64,000 bases of DNA from Streptomyces phaeofaciens (GCF_014648915.1 NZ_BMSA01000004.1:336539-400538); one strand, 5' to 3'. Positions 25,514-35,238 are shown, counted from the stretch's first letter. Numbers and translations: made by a program. The notes: generated by a model from the letters alone, not told the origin.

Positions 25514-25556
25514 TTGACATGCACACACCTCAGTGCGACTTTGAGAGCGCTCTCAA
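25514..25556 (+). promoter_or_regulatory. Promoter -35 box and LacI-type operator of the GH64 gene
   Basis: A consensus-like TTGACA lies at 25514-25519, with a weak -10 region around 25537-25542. Directly after it is the perfect 16-bp palindrome TTGAGAGCGCTCTCAA (25541-25556), matching the GAGCGCTC core of operators bound by LacI/CebR-family sugar repressors in Streptomyces. Its position predicts repression released by a glucan breakdown product. No LacI gene is in the window. Confidence 0.75.
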
Positions 25557-25630
25557 GCAGGTACGGACCAAGACGGTGCGGACCAACCCCACAGGTCAAC
25601 CCCACAGACCTTCCCGCACGGAGGTGGAGA

Positions 25631-26824
25631 GTGCTCGCAAGGATCACTTTCAGACTGATGGGAGCCGCCGCCCTGATCGGCGCGCTTCTCACCCTCGGAC
25701 CCCCGGCCACCCCGGCCGCGGCGGCCGTCCCCGACACCATCCCCCTGAAGATCACCAACAACTCGGGGCGCGGTGACGCCCTCTACGTCTACAACCTCGG
25801 CACCCAGCTGACGACCGGCCGGCAGGGCTGGGCGGACGCGGGCGGCACGTTCCACCCCTGGCCCGCCGGAGGCAACCCGCCGACCCCCGCGCCCGACGCC
25901 TCGATCCCGGGCCCGGCCGCCGGGCAGTCGGCGACCATCCGGATCCCCAAGTTCTCCGGCCGGATCTACTTCTCGTACGGCCAGAAGCTCGTCTTCAAGC
26001 TCACCACCGGCGGACTGGTGCAGCCGGCCGTGCAGAACCCGAGCGACCCGAACCGGAACATCCTGTTCAACTGGTCGGAGTACACGCTCAACGACTCCGG
26101 TCTGTGGCTGAACAGCACCCAGGTCGACATGTTCTCCGCGCCGTACGCGGTCGGCGTCCAGCGCGGCGACGGGAGCACGGTCAGCACCGGACGCCTCAAG
26201 CCGGGTGGCTACAACGGGTTCTTCAGCGCCCTGCGCGGACAGCCGGGCGGCTGGGCGAACCTCATCCAGAGCCGGTCGGACGGCACCGTGCTGCGCGCGC
26301 TCTCCCCGCTGTACGGGGTGGAGACCGGAGCCCTGCCGGCGGGCGTGATGGACGACTACGTCAACCGCGTCTGGCAGAAGTACGCCACGACGACACTCAC
26401 CGTGACCCCGTTCGCCGACCAGCCGGGCATCAAGTACTACGGCCGGGTCTCCGGCGGGGTCATGAACTTCACCAACACCTCGGGAGCCGTCGTGACGAGC
26501 TTCCAGAAGCCGGACGCGGCCAGCATCTTCGGCTGCCACAGGCTGCTGGACGCCCCGAACGACGCCGTCCGCGGGCCGATCTCCCGCACCCTGTGCGCGG
26601 GATTCAACCGGTCGACGCTCCTGGTCAACCCGAACCAGCCGGACACCACGACGGCGAACTTCTACCAGGACGCGGTGACCAACCACTACGCCCGCAAGAT
26701 CCACGCGCAGACGGCCGACGGCAAGGCGTACGCGTTCGCGTTCGACGACGTCGGTCAGCAGGAGTCGCTCGTCCATGACGGCTCCCCGCTCCAGGCGTAT
26801 CTGACGCTGGATCCGCTGAACTGA
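25631..26824 (+). CDS. Secreted beta-1,3-glucanase, glycoside hydrolase family 64
   Basis: 397 residues. A signal peptide (about 1-33, ending PATPAAAA) leads into a GH64 domain starting IPLKITNNSGRGDALYVYN, with FYFSYG-type IYFSYGQKLVFKL, WSEYTLND, TQVDMFSAPYAVGV (includes the conserved Asp) and a thaumatin-like C terminus with CysHRL and LCAGFNRS. GH64 enzymes cleave beta-1,3-glucan into pentasaccharides, so this probably attacks fungal walls. The GTG at 25631 has GGAGGTGGAG upstream. Likely controlled by the adjoining LacI-type operator. Confidence 0.9.
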   Translation: MLARITFRLMGAAALIGALLTLGPPATPAAAAVPDTIPLKITNNSGRGDALYVYNLGTQLTTGRQGWADAGGTFHPWPAGGNPPTPAPDASIPGPAAGQSATIRIPKFSGRIYFSYGQKLVFKLTTGGLVQPAVQNPSDPNRNILFNWSEYTLNDSGLWLNSTQVDMFSAPYAVGVQRGDGSTVSTGRLKPGGYNGFFSALRGQPGGWANLIQSRSDGTVLRALSPLYGVETGALPAGVMDDYVNRVWQKYATTTLTVTPFADQPGIKYYGRVSGGVMNFTNTSGAVVTSFQKPDAASIFGCHRLLDAPNDAVRGPISRTLCAGFNRSTLLVNPNQPDTTTANFYQDAVTNHYARKIHAQTADGKAYAFAFDDVGQQESLVHDGSPLQAYLTLDPLN

Positions 26825-26830
26825 GCGCGA

Positions 26831-26871
26831 CGGCGTCCCGCACACGGAGGGAGCCCGTGTGCGGGACGCCG
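26831..26871. terminator. Bidirectional hairpin between convergent GH64 and M4 genes
   Basis: A 17-bp perfect stem (26831-26847 with 26855-26871), seven-base loop, centred between the two stop codons. Confidence 0.85.
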
Positions 26872-26887
26872 GTTCGAGGGGTGCGGA

Positions 26888-29290
26888 TCAGCCGGTCGTG
26901 ACGGCGGTGTCGTCGACGACGAAGCTGGTCTGGAGCGAGGAGTCCTCGACGCCGGAGAACTTCAGGGCCACCGTGGAGCCCGCGAAGGAACCGAGGCTGA
27001 AGGACTTCTGCACATAGCCGGAGGCCGCGTTGAGGTTCGAGTACGTGGCCAGGGTGGTCGACCCGGCGGTGACCGTCAGCTTGTCGTACTGGGTGCTGGT
27101 GGTGGTCTCGGCCGTGTCGATGTGCAGGTAGAAGGTGAACGTGGTGTTGGTGCAGCCGCTCGGGATCATCACCGACTGCGTCAGCGTGTCGGTGTGGGTC
27201 GATCCGTAGCCGTCGAGCCAGGCCTTGTAGGAGCCGGTGCGGGCCGCCTGGCTGCTGGAGTTGGTGATGACTCCGCTCGACGCCGTCCAGGTGGTGTTGC
27301 CCGACTCGAAGCCCGCGTTGCCCAGCAGCTGCGTCGCGGTGCAGGAGCCGCCGCCCGTCGAGCTGACCGTCCAGGTGAAGGAGGCGGTGCCGGTGGCGCC
27401 GGTGGAGTCGGTCACCGTGACGGTGGTGCTGTAGGAGCCGGCGGTGGTCGGCGTACCGGAGATCAGACCGGTGGAGCTGCTGATCGACAGCCCGGTGGGC
27501 AGACCGGTCGCGGCGTAGGTCAGGGAGCCGCTGTTGGTGCTGCTGGCGGTGATCTGGAGGCTCGCGGCGGTGCCGACCGTGGCGGACTGGCTTCCCGGGT
27601 TGGTCACCGTGACGCCCGTCGACGGAACCGTGATGTGGCTGCCGACGTTGATGCCGGCGAAGGCGTTGCCGACACCGGCGTACTGGGCGGAGCTGGAGCC
27701 GTAGAGCGCCGAGGCGGCGTTCAGCGCGGCGGTGCGGGCCTGGGCGTACGTGGTGCTGGACGTCATGTACGTCGTCAGCGCCTTGTACCAGATCTGGAGC
27801 GCCGCGGCCCGGCCGATGCCCGCGACGGCGACACCGTCGGAGGTCGGGCTGTTGTAGGTGACACCGTTGATGGTCTTGCTGCCGCTGCCCTCGGAGAGCA
27901 GGTAGAACATGTGGTTCGCCGGGCCCGAGGAGTAGTGGACGTCGAGGTTGCCGATACCGGAGTACCAGCTGTCGGCGGAGCTGCCGTCCTTGTCGGGCTC
28001 GTCCATGTAGCGCAGCGGGGTGCCGTCGCCGTTGATGTCGATCTTCTCGCCGATGAGGTAGTCACCGACGTCGGAGGAGTTGGCCGCGTAGAACTCCACG
28101 CCCGTGCCGAAGATGTCGGAGGTGGCCTCGTTCAGGCCGCCCGACTCCCCGGTGTAGTTCAGGTTCGCGGTGTTGGACGTGACGCCGTGGCTCATCTCGT
28201 GGCCCGCGACGTCCAGCGAGGTCAGCGCGTGGGTGCTGCTGGTGCCGTCGCCGTAGGTCATGCAGAAGCAGTCGTCGTCCCAGAAGGCGTTGACGTACGC
28301 CGTGCTGTAGTGGACGCGGGAGTAGGCGGCGACGCCGTCGTTCTTGATGCCGCTGCGCCCGAAGGTGTTCTTGTAGAAGTCCCACGTCACCTGGGCGCCG
28401 TAGTGGGCGTCGACGCCGGCGGTCTGGGTGTTGGAGCCGGAGCCGGTGCCCCAGGTGTCGTCGGCGTCCGTCATCAGGGTGCCCGTGCCGGACGTGCCGT
28501 TGTTGAGGCTGTACGTCTTGTGCGTGCCGCGCGTGGTGTCGTTCAGCTGGTACGTCGACCCGGACAGCGTGGTGCCGATGGTGACGGTACCGCTGTACTG
28601 GCTGTTGCCGGTGCCGGTCTGGACGCCCTCGAACTGGGAGAGCTTCGCGCCGGTCGTGGCGTCGGTGATGACGTGCAGCTTGCTCGGCGTGCCGTCGTCC
28701 TGAAGACCGCTCACCACGGTCTCCCAGGCGAGCTTGGGCGTGCCCTCGCCGGCCCAGATCACCTTGCGCGCGCTCTGGGCGGCGGGGTCCTGGGCGTCGA
28801 GCGCCTGCGCGGCCTTCAGGGCCTTGGTCTCGGCGGCCGCCTTGCCGTACGTGGCGGTGGTGGACTTGACCGAGACGGTACGGCGGTTGTTGTTGAAGGT
28901 CGTGCTCACCGTGCCGACGGCCAGCGAGGCCGGAGGTGTGTGCACGACGAGGTCGCCGCCGAGGACGGGCAGACCGGCGTAGGTGCGCTCGTAGCGCGTG
29001 TGCACGGTGCCGTCGTTGTCCTTCACGACGTCCTTGACGAGCAGCTTCTCCTGGGCGCCGAGGCCCAGGGTGTCCGCCGTCGTCGTCGTCCTCGCCTCGG
29101 CGCTCTTGATCAGTGCCGTGCGCTGGGCGGGCGTGACCTCGGCGGGCAGACCGCCGGTGCGCAGGGGGCTGGGGTGGGGGGCTGCGGGCTTCGCGACCGC
29201 CGGAACGGTCTGGACTCCGACGGCCAGCAGCGCGGCCGTGGAGAGCAGTGCCGCTCCGACCGCGGTCCGCTTGCGGGGGTTGGGTCTCAC
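26888..29290 (-). CDS. Secreted M4 metalloprotease with Ig-like and C-terminal binding domains
   Basis: 800-residue preproenzyme related to the protease at 8414-10684. Signal peptide about 1-33, FTP/PepSY propeptide to about 220, catalytic domain with HEMSH at 364-368 and Glu388 in NEATSD, M4 C-terminal domain to about 570, a putative Ig domain (YAATGLPTGLSISSSTG), and a beta-sandwich C terminus (LLGNAGFESG ... GVEDSSLQTSFVVDDTAVT) resembling carbohydrate-binding modules, in place of the P domain of its paralogue. Start GTG 29290 with AGGAGGAGAACGA. Extracellular proteolysis is the expected role. Confidence 0.9.
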   Translation of the reverse strand: MRPNPRKRTAVGAALLSTAALLAVGVQTVPAVAKPAAPHPSPLRTGGLPAEVTPAQRTALIKSAEARTTTTADTLGLGAQEKLLVKDVVKDNDGTVHTRYERTYAGLPVLGGDLVVHTPPASLAVGTVSTTFNNNRRTVSVKSTTATYGKAAAETKALKAAQALDAQDPAAQSARKVIWAGEGTPKLAWETVVSGLQDDGTPSKLHVITDATTGAKLSQFEGVQTGTGNSQYSGTVTIGTTLSGSTYQLNDTTRGTHKTYSLNNGTSGTGTLMTDADDTWGTGSGSNTQTAGVDAHYGAQVTWDFYKNTFGRSGIKNDGVAAYSRVHYSTAYVNAFWDDDCFCMTYGDGTSSTHALTSLDVAGHEMSHGVTSNTANLNYTGESGGLNEATSDIFGTGVEFYAANSSDVGDYLIGEKIDINGDGTPLRYMDEPDKDGSSADSWYSGIGNLDVHYSSGPANHMFYLLSEGSGSKTINGVTYNSPTSDGVAVAGIGRAAALQIWYKALTTYMTSSTTYAQARTAALNAASALYGSSSAQYAGVGNAFAGINVGSHITVPSTGVTVTNPGSQSATVGTAASLQITASSTNSGSLTYAATGLPTGLSISSSTGLISGTPTTAGSYSTTVTVTDSTGATGTASFTWTVSSTGGGSCTATQLLGNAGFESGNTTWTASSGVITNSSSQAARTGSYKAWLDGYGSTHTDTLTQSVMIPSGCTNTTFTFYLHIDTAETTTSTQYDKLTVTAGSTTLATYSNLNAASGYVQKSFSLGSFAGSTVALKFSGVEDSSLQTSFVVDDTAVTTG

Positions 29291-29628
29291 TCGTTCTCCT
29301 CCTGCTGCGGCCGCGGGGTACGGCCGGTGACAGACCGGGCAGACGGGTGTGCTGTCCGGGACGAGCTGTGCGGGACCGAAAGAGGGTGAAGGCAACCGCC
29401 GTGTGGGGTACGACGGCTGGGAGGGAGAATGACAGGCTTGACGGATGCATGTCAGCCAGACCGGAGTGCTTCAAGGGTTATCCCTCGGTGCCGGGCACGA
29501 CCGAGGGCATCACCCCCGGCAACCCTGTGGACGAGCTGTGCGCCTGCTGTCCGGGCGGGCGGACGCGGCCCCACGTCACGCACCGCGGGAAGGGTGCGGA
29601 ACCGGCCAACGGCGGCCCGCCCCGAGCC
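29291..29628. other. 338-bp intergenic region upstream of the second M4 protease
   Basis: Both flanking genes are on the minus strand. The segment holds the promoter of the M4 gene and the end of the S9 transcript. A GC-rich hairpin with 8-bp arms CCCTCGGT/ACCGAGGG lies at 29482-29507 and may terminate the S9 transcript. No convincing gene is seen. Confidence 0.5.
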
Positions 29629-31617
29629 CTACGAGGCGCCCTGGCCGCGGGGCCCGGAGGCGGCCGCCGTCACCGCCAACTTCCGCTGCAGGAAACGCAC
29701 TTGACGGTTCAGCACGTCGACGGTGAGGGCCGTGCCGACCGGCTGGTGACCGGCGCCGGGCAGCAGCACGAGTTCATGCGGCCGGCCGGCGGCCCGCAGC
29801 ACGGCGGACAGGCGCAGGGCGTGCACGGGAGGGACCTCCGGATCGGCGAGGCCGTGCAGGAGCAGCAGGGGGCGCGTCAGCCGGTGCGCCTCGTGGAGCG
29901 GGGAGGCCGCCGCGTACCGGCCGAGGTGCTCGTCCGGGTGGCCGAGGACCCGCTCCTGCCGGTGGGCCTCGTGAAGCCGCTGGTCGGTCACCGCGGCGCC
30001 GGCGACGGCCGCGTGGAAGACGTCCGGGCGGCGCAGGACGGCGAACAGGGCGAGGGTGCCGCCGAAGGACCAGCCACGGACGGCGACCCGGCCGAGGTCC
30101 AGGGCCGGGTGATGGCGGGCGGCCTCGCGCAGCGCGGTGACCTGGTCGTCGAGGACGGGCCCGAACGGGTCGCCGTGGACCGCGTGTTCCCAGTCGGGCC
30201 CGCGACCGGGCGTGCCGCGCCCGTCGGTGACCAGGACCGCGAAGCCGTGCTCGGCGAACCACTGCGACACCAGGGTCCGCCAGTCCGTCGCCGCGGTGAC
30301 CCGCTGCGCGCCGGCCCCGCCGTACGGGTCGACGAGGACGGGCAGGAGGTCGCCGCCGGGGCGGTGCCAGGACGGGAGGTGGAGCCGGGCACGCAGCTCG
30401 CGCGGGCCGAGCCGGAGCACGGTGGCACGCACGTCGAGCGACGGGCGTTCGGCGTACGAGGCGACGGCGAGCGCGGGGCGGCCCTCCCGCCGGACGGTGG
30501 TCGCCTCACCGGTGGACAGGAGGGTGCCGCCCCGGCGCGCCCCGCGGTGCACGCCCGGCCGTTCGGTCAGCCTGCGCGAGCCGGACCCCGGACGGTAGGT
30601 CCACAGCTGGGTCTCGGTGGGTTCCTCGGAGGCCGTGAACAGCACCTCGTCGCCCTCGACGGCGAGGACGGCCCGCAGTTGGAGTCCGGGCGGGGTGACG
30701 GGCACGCCGTCGTCCAGGAGGTGCCGGGTGCCGCGCAGGTCGCGGTGGGTGAGCGGGGTGCCGGATCCGCTCCGGGCGGGCAGGCCGGGCACGAGGTGCA
30801 GCCAGGGTTCGCCGCGCTGCGTGTGCAGGACGCGGGCGGCGCCGTCGCCCGGTTCGATGCCGAGGAGGCGCAGTTCGCGCTGGTCCCGGGACTGGACGAC
30901 GGCGTAGGGGCCGTGCGGGTCCCAGCCCGCGCCGACGAGGTACTCGTGGGCGGACCGGTCCCAGGGCACCGGGACCCGGGAGCCGTCGAGGTCGGCGAGC
31001 CACAGGGTGACCTCGGCGTTGGGGGTGCCGGCGGGGGCCGGGCGCCGGCCGGGCCGGGCGGCGGGGCGCACCGGCGTCCAGTCGGTGCGGGCGAGGAGCA
31101 GCCGGGTGCCGTCCGGGGACCACCAGTGTCCGTGCGGGCCGTCCGGTGCGGTGGTGTGCGTGTGCGGCGCCCACGCGAACTCCTCGTCGGGGCCGTCCGG
31201 TGCGGCGACCGCCCGGTCCGCCGTGCCGTCGGCGCCGATGAGCCGCAGGGCGCCCTCGTGGACGTACGCGATGTGCCGGCCGGCGGGGTCGGGGCGCGGG
31301 TCGGACACCGGGCGCGGGGTGGGCAGGAGGCGGGGCTCCGGGCCCGCGGTCCACAGGGCGCCGGCCGTGGTGAACACGATCAGGCGGCCGGCGCGGTCGG
31401 TCGCGTAGGAGTCGACGCCCTCGCGGGGAGCGGCCAGGAGCCGTTCGGTGCCGCTGTCGACGTCCAGGGCCCACAGACAGGCCGCCGGGTCGTCGCCCGC
31501 ACGGCCGCGCAGGAAGAGGACGGTCCCGCCGTCCCGGGTGAGCGTGGCGCCGCGCGGGGCGCCACGAGTGAGGCGGGCGGTACGGACGAGCTGTTCGGGC
31601 AGCGGGGCGATGGGCAC
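29629..31617 (-). CDS. S9 family (prolyl oligopeptidase / DPP-like) peptidase
   Basis: About 662 residues: an N-terminal beta-propeller region (WALDVDSGTERLL, WWSPDGTRLLLAR repeats) and a C-terminal alpha/beta hydrolase with nucleophile GWSFGGTLALFA, Asp in HGLADPEVPP and His in GAGHQPVGTA. No signal peptide, so probably intracellular; it would cleave short peptides, often after Pro or Ala. I use the GTG at 31617 with GGAAGAAG upstream rather than the ATG at 31653, which lies in a palindromic AT-rich patch (AACACGTGTT, 31649-31658). Confidence 0.87.
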   Translation of the reverse strand: MPIAPLPEQLVRTARLTRGAPRGATLTRDGGTVLFLRGRAGDDPAACLWALDVDSGTERLLAAPREGVDSYATDRAGRLIVFTTAGALWTAGPEPRLLPTPRPVSDPRPDPAGRHIAYVHEGALRLIGADGTADRAVAAPDGPDEEFAWAPHTHTTAPDGPHGHWWSPDGTRLLLARTDWTPVRPAARPGRRPAPAGTPNAEVTLWLADLDGSRVPVPWDRSAHEYLVGAGWDPHGPYAVVQSRDQRELRLLGIEPGDGAARVLHTQRGEPWLHLVPGLPARSGSGTPLTHRDLRGTRHLLDDGVPVTPPGLQLRAVLAVEGDEVLFTASEEPTETQLWTYRPGSGSRRLTERPGVHRGARRGGTLLSTGEATTVRREGRPALAVASYAERPSLDVRATVLRLGPRELRARLHLPSWHRPGGDLLPVLVDPYGGAGAQRVTAATDWRTLVSQWFAEHGFAVLVTDGRGTPGRGPDWEHAVHGDPFGPVLDDQVTALREAARHHPALDLGRVAVRGWSFGGTLALFAVLRRPDVFHAAVAGAAVTDQRLHEAHRQERVLGHPDEHLGRYAAASPLHEAHRLTRPLLLLHGLADPEVPPVHALRLSAVLRAAGRPHELVLLPGAGHQPVGTALTVDVLNRQVRFLQRKLAVTAAASGPRGQGAS

Positions 31618-31892
31618 GAGGGGCTTCTTCCACCTCGCTCGCGATGCAAACACGTGTTCGAATAACTCGTCTCGGCTCTCCTTCCCGTGCCGGGGCGCCG
31701 GGATGCGCTCGTGGTGCTCGACCTGATCTGTCCGACGCTCGCGGTACTCGTCGCGTGCGGCCGCTTCGGCCCCGAGTCCTTCACCGGCTGACGCCGGTCA
31801 CGCCTCGCGCCCCCGCGGGACCTCGCCCCGGCCCCGTCCGTGGAATCATCGACGGCCGGACGGTCGCGGAGGCGGGAAGGCGGTGGGCGGGC

Positions 31893-32792
31893 ATGGTGGC
31901 CGGCTGGGAGTGGGACGAGACGTTGTTCTCGGGCACCGCCGCCCACTACCGGCGCGGGCGGATTCCCTACGCTCCCGGACTGGCCGCCGCGCTCGCCCGC
32001 GAGCTGCGGCTCGACGGACGCGGGCGCCTGCTCGACGTGGGGTGCGGGCCGGGAACCGTCGCCCTGGAACTGGCGCACCTGTTCGGCGAGATCGTCGGCG
32101 TGGACCCGGACCGGGAGATGCTCGCCGAGGCCGGCCGCGAGGCCGTCGAGCGAGGCCTGGACGGGAAGGCGCGCTGGGTGCGGGCCCGGGCCGAGGAACT
32201 GCCGGGGGGACTGGGCACCTTCACCGTGGCGGCCTTCGCCCAGTCCTTCCACTGGATGGACCGCGACCTGGTGGCGGCGACCACCCGGGCCGTGCTGGAG
32301 CCCGGCGGATTCCTGGTGCACATCTCGGACCTGAAGACGGAGACCCGGTCCGTCGACGGCCTGCCGTACCCGGCGGTGCCCTACGCGGCGATCGACGACC
32401 TGGTCAGGAGCTACCTGGGACCGGTCCGCCGGGCCGGCCGGGGCGTGCTGGCGCAGGGGACCCCCGGGGGTGAGGCGGAGGTGCTCGCCCGGGCGGGGTT
32501 CTCCGGTCCGCGGCGCCTTGTCGTGCCGGGCGGCCAGGCCCTGGAACGGACCCCGGACGACGTCGCCGCCTGGGCGTTCTCGATGTCGTTCTCGGCCCCG
32601 CACCTGTTCGGCCCGCGCCGCGACGGCTTCGAGGCCGATCTGCGCCGGCTGCTGCGGGAGGCCTCCGCCGCGGGCCGGTTCTCGGAACGCCGGCCGAGCA
32701 CCGAGGTGTTCGTCTGGGGGAAGGACGCCACCGGTCCCGGCCGAGTCCCGCCATACGGGAAAGGCTTGCCTTCGCCCGGTCTCGCCCCGTAG
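31893..32792 (+). CDS. Class I SAM-dependent methyltransferase
   Basis: 299 residues. Motif I is RLLDVGCGPGTVALEL, motif II-like GVDPDREMLAEA, and a motif-IV-like FAQSFHWMDRD, typical of the UbiE/Methyltransf_11 group. The acceptor is unknown. Start ATG 31893 (upstream frame open from 31644). Monocistronic; the C terminus (GPGRVPPYGKGLPSPGLAP) is low complexity. Confidence 0.83.
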   Translation: MVAGWEWDETLFSGTAAHYRRGRIPYAPGLAAALARELRLDGRGRLLDVGCGPGTVALELAHLFGEIVGVDPDREMLAEAGREAVERGLDGKARWVRARAEELPGGLGTFTVAAFAQSFHWMDRDLVAATTRAVLEPGGFLVHISDLKTETRSVDGLPYPAVPYAAIDDLVRSYLGPVRRAGRGVLAQGTPGGEAEVLARAGFSGPRRLVVPGGQALERTPDDVAAWAFSMSFSAPHLFGPRRDGFEADLRRLLREASAAGRFSERRPSTEVFVWGKDATGPGRVPPYGKGLPSPGLAP

Positions 32793-32834
32793 ACAGTCCT
32801 CCACGAACGGCCATGACTCTGGGGGGAGTTGGCG

Positions 32835-33650
32835 ATGGAAGGCACGGTGGACGGGTTCCGGTACGGGGTGGCGACCCCGCTGGCGGCCTATGTGATGGCC
32901 TGTCTGGGAGGTGCGCTGGGGCTGCGCTGCATCGTGCGGTCGCTGCTCCACACGGGCTCCTGGAAGCCCGGCTGGCTGGCACTGGGGGCCGCGTCGATCG
33001 GCTGCGGCATCTGGACGATGCACTTCATCGCGATGATCGGCTTCCAGGTGGAGGAGACCCGGATCGGGTACGACGTGGGTCTGACCGTGCTCAGCCTCGC
33101 GGTCGCGGTCGCCGTCGTCGCCGTCGGCGTGTTCCTGGTGGGTTACCGGGGGGCGGGCGGCGCGTCGCTGGCGCTCGCGGGCGTCGTCACCGGTCTCGGG
33201 GTCGCCGCGATGCACTACCTGGGCATGGCGGCGATGCACCTCGACGGCAGCATCCGGTACGACCCGCCGACGGTCGTCCTCTCCGTACTGATCGCGGTCG
33301 CCGCGGCGACGGCCGCGCTGTGGGCGGCGGTCACGGTCCGCGGGTTCCTGGCGAGCCTGGGCGCCAGCATGGCGATGGGTGTCGCCGTGTCCGGGATGCA
33401 CTTCACGGCGATGGCCGCGGTCAGCGTCCATGTGCACGGGTCGACGCCCTCGTGGGCCGGGGACGCCCCCACCTCGCTGCTGCTGCCGATGCTGATCGGA
33501 CCGGCCGTCTTCCTGCTGCTGGCGGGCGTGGTCGTGATGTTCGACCCGCTGCTGGTGCTCGGCGACGGCGAGTGGAACCGTCCCGCCCGGCCGGGGCGGG
33601 ACGAGAAGGCACGGAAGGAACCGCCCGGCCGGTCGTGGAGCCGGCACTGA
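32835..33650 (+). CDS. MHYT domain membrane protein
   Basis: 271 residues with seven predicted membrane helices. The MHYT signature occurs as MHFIAMIGF, MHYLGMAAMHL and MHFTAMAAVSVH, three copies as expected for this sensor domain, which is proposed to bind copper and sense gases such as O2, CO or NO. There is no attached output domain (GGDEF, EAL or kinase), so it must signal through another protein or work as a stand-alone sensor. ATG 32835 with a strong GGGGGGAG. Confidence 0.9.
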   Translation: MEGTVDGFRYGVATPLAAYVMACLGGALGLRCIVRSLLHTGSWKPGWLALGAASIGCGIWTMHFIAMIGFQVEETRIGYDVGLTVLSLAVAVAVVAVGVFLVGYRGAGGASLALAGVVTGLGVAAMHYLGMAAMHLDGSIRYDPPTVVLSVLIAVAAATAALWAAVTVRGFLASLGASMAMGVAVSGMHFTAMAAVSVHVHGSTPSWAGDAPTSLLLPMLIGPAVFLLLAGVVVMFDPLLVLGDGEWNRPARPGRDEKARKEPPGRSWSRH

Positions 33651-33732
33651 CGGACCGTCACCGGGCCGCCGCCCGGAGGCCGCCGGTCACCCGACGTCCG
33701 TCGCGCCGTGGGCCGTTGCTACGGTGCACCCC

Positions 33733-35238
33733 GTGTCTGACTCCTCACGCGATACCGCCGAGGGCGCCGGCTGGACCGGTGCCGAACCCGGCACCTACCG
33801 CAAGCTGATGCCGGGCCGGGTCGAGAAGATCTCCTGGCTGGACCCCCGGATGCTGTGGGCGGCCCGCAACGGTGTACTCGCCTCCTGGTTCGGCGACCCG
33901 ACGGGCCGCACGCGCGGCCGGTGGGTGGCGCAGCGGGCGGCGGCCGGCGCACCCGCGGACAAGGTGATCCGGCGCTCGGACCCGGAGCGCTTCTCCTTCA
34001 TGGTGATCGGCGACACGGGCGAGGGCGACGATTCCCAGTACGCCGTCGTACCGGGCTTTCTGAAGGCGAGTCAGGACACGTCGTTCGCCGTTCTCGCGAG
34101 CGACGTCATCTATCCGGTCGGCAGCGCCGACGACTACGACGGCAAGTTCTTCCGGCCGTACCAGGACTATCGGGCACCGATCTACGCGATACCCGGCAAC
34201 CACGACTGGTACGAGGATCTCGGCGCCTTCATGCGGGTCTTCTGCGACGACGCCCCGGCGCTGCCCGCCGAGCCCGGCCCCCGCCGGTTCACCCGGGCCT
34301 GGCTGCGCTCACTGCTCTGGCACCGGCCCCGCCCGGGCGACGGGCAACACCTGAACGAGGCACGGAAGTTGCGCTCGGCGACGGCCCAACAGGCCGTACA
34401 GCCGGGGCCGTACTGGGCGATCGACGCCGGACCGGTGCGGATCATCGGTGTCGACACCGGTCTGCTGGGCACCCTCGACGCCGAACAGGGCGCCTGGCTG
34501 CGCGAGGTGTCCCAGGGCCCGCGGCCGAAGATCCTGGTCACCGGCTCACCGCTGTACGTCGACGGCGAGCACCACCCGTGCGCCATCGAAGGGGGCGGCA
34601 CCGTCGACGACATCGTGACCGCGCCCGAGCACCACTACGTGGCGGCGATAGGCGGCGACATCCACAACTACCAGCGCTATCCGGTGCGGTTGGCGGACGG
34701 CAGGACCCTGCAGTACGTGGTCTCGGGCGGCGGGGGCGCCTTCATGCACGCCACGCACACCATCCCCCGTGTCTCCGTCGCCGGGGTCGACGAGCGGGAC
34801 TTCCGCTGCTACCCGCTGCGCGGCGACTCCCTCGCCTTCTACGGCCGGCTCTACGGGCGCCGGCTGCGTCTGCGCCGCTTCTTCGCGCTGAGCGAGGCCG
34901 AGGCACAGGCGGTCGTCGCCGAGCGGCTCGGCATCCCGCCCACCCGGGTCCCGGGGCCGGAGGTCAGGGTCACCCGGCGGATCCGGCTGGTGGCCGGGCT
35001 GCTGGGGACGGGGAGCCGCCCGGAGCGCCGCAGGCGGCTGCGGCTCCCGGTGCGCAAGATCTACACGCAGCTGTTCTCGCCCGGCAACGCCACCTACAGC
35101 CCGCCGTTCTTCAAGTGCTTCCTGCGGCTGGACGTCACCCCGCGGTCCGTGCGGCTGCGGTGCTTCGCCGCCACCGGCGGCCTCGCGCAGGAGCTGAACC
35201 CGCCGGTCGAGGACGAGGTCACGATCCCGCTGGTCTGA
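33733..35238 (+). CDS. Metallophosphoesterase family protein
   Basis: About 501 residues. The calcineurin-like phosphoesterase core is visible: FMVIGDTGEGD (motif I, with Asp), a missing or altered second motif where LASDVIYPVGS stands (usual form GDvVYpdGs), GNHDWYEDL (motif III) and GGDIHNYQRYP (late His motif). The residue after DVIYP retains a metal-site-like pattern. The C-terminal ~130 residues form an unrecognised domain. GTG 33733 follows TACGGT (33720-33725) by seven bases, a leaderless layout. Phosphoesterase substrate unknown. Confidence 0.83.
   Translation: MSDSSRDTAEGAGWTGAEPGTYRKLMPGRVEKISWLDPRMLWAARNGVLASWFGDPTGRTRGRWVAQRAAAGAPADKVIRRSDPERFSFMVIGDTGEGDDSQYAVVPGFLKASQDTSFAVLASDVIYPVGSADDYDGKFFRPYQDYRAPIYAIPGNHDWYEDLGAFMRVFCDDAPALPAEPGPRRFTRAWLRSLLWHRPRPGDGQHLNEARKLRSATAQQAVQPGPYWAIDAGPVRIIGVDTGLLGTLDAEQGAWLREVSQGPRPKILVTGSPLYVDGEHHPCAIEGGGTVDDIVTAPEHHYVAAIGGDIHNYQRYPVRLADGRTLQYVVSGGGGAFMHATHTIPRVSVAGVDERDFRCYPLRGDSLAFYGRLYGRRLRLRRFFALSEAEAQAVVAERLGIPPTRVPGPEVRVTRRIRLVAGLLGTGSRPERRRRLRLPVRKIYTQLFSPGNATYSPPFFKCFLRLDVTPRSVRLRCFAATGGLAQELNPPVEDEVTIPLV

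Noticed and set aside
29482..29507. Hairpin at 29482-29507 as a riboswitch or small RNA
   Set aside because: Only a single 8-bp stem is visible and no conserved aptamer blocks are found; at most a terminator.
31649..31658. AACACGTGTT palindrome as operator of the S9 peptidase gene
   Set aside because: It is short and common by chance; no second copy near the S9 promoter was noticed.
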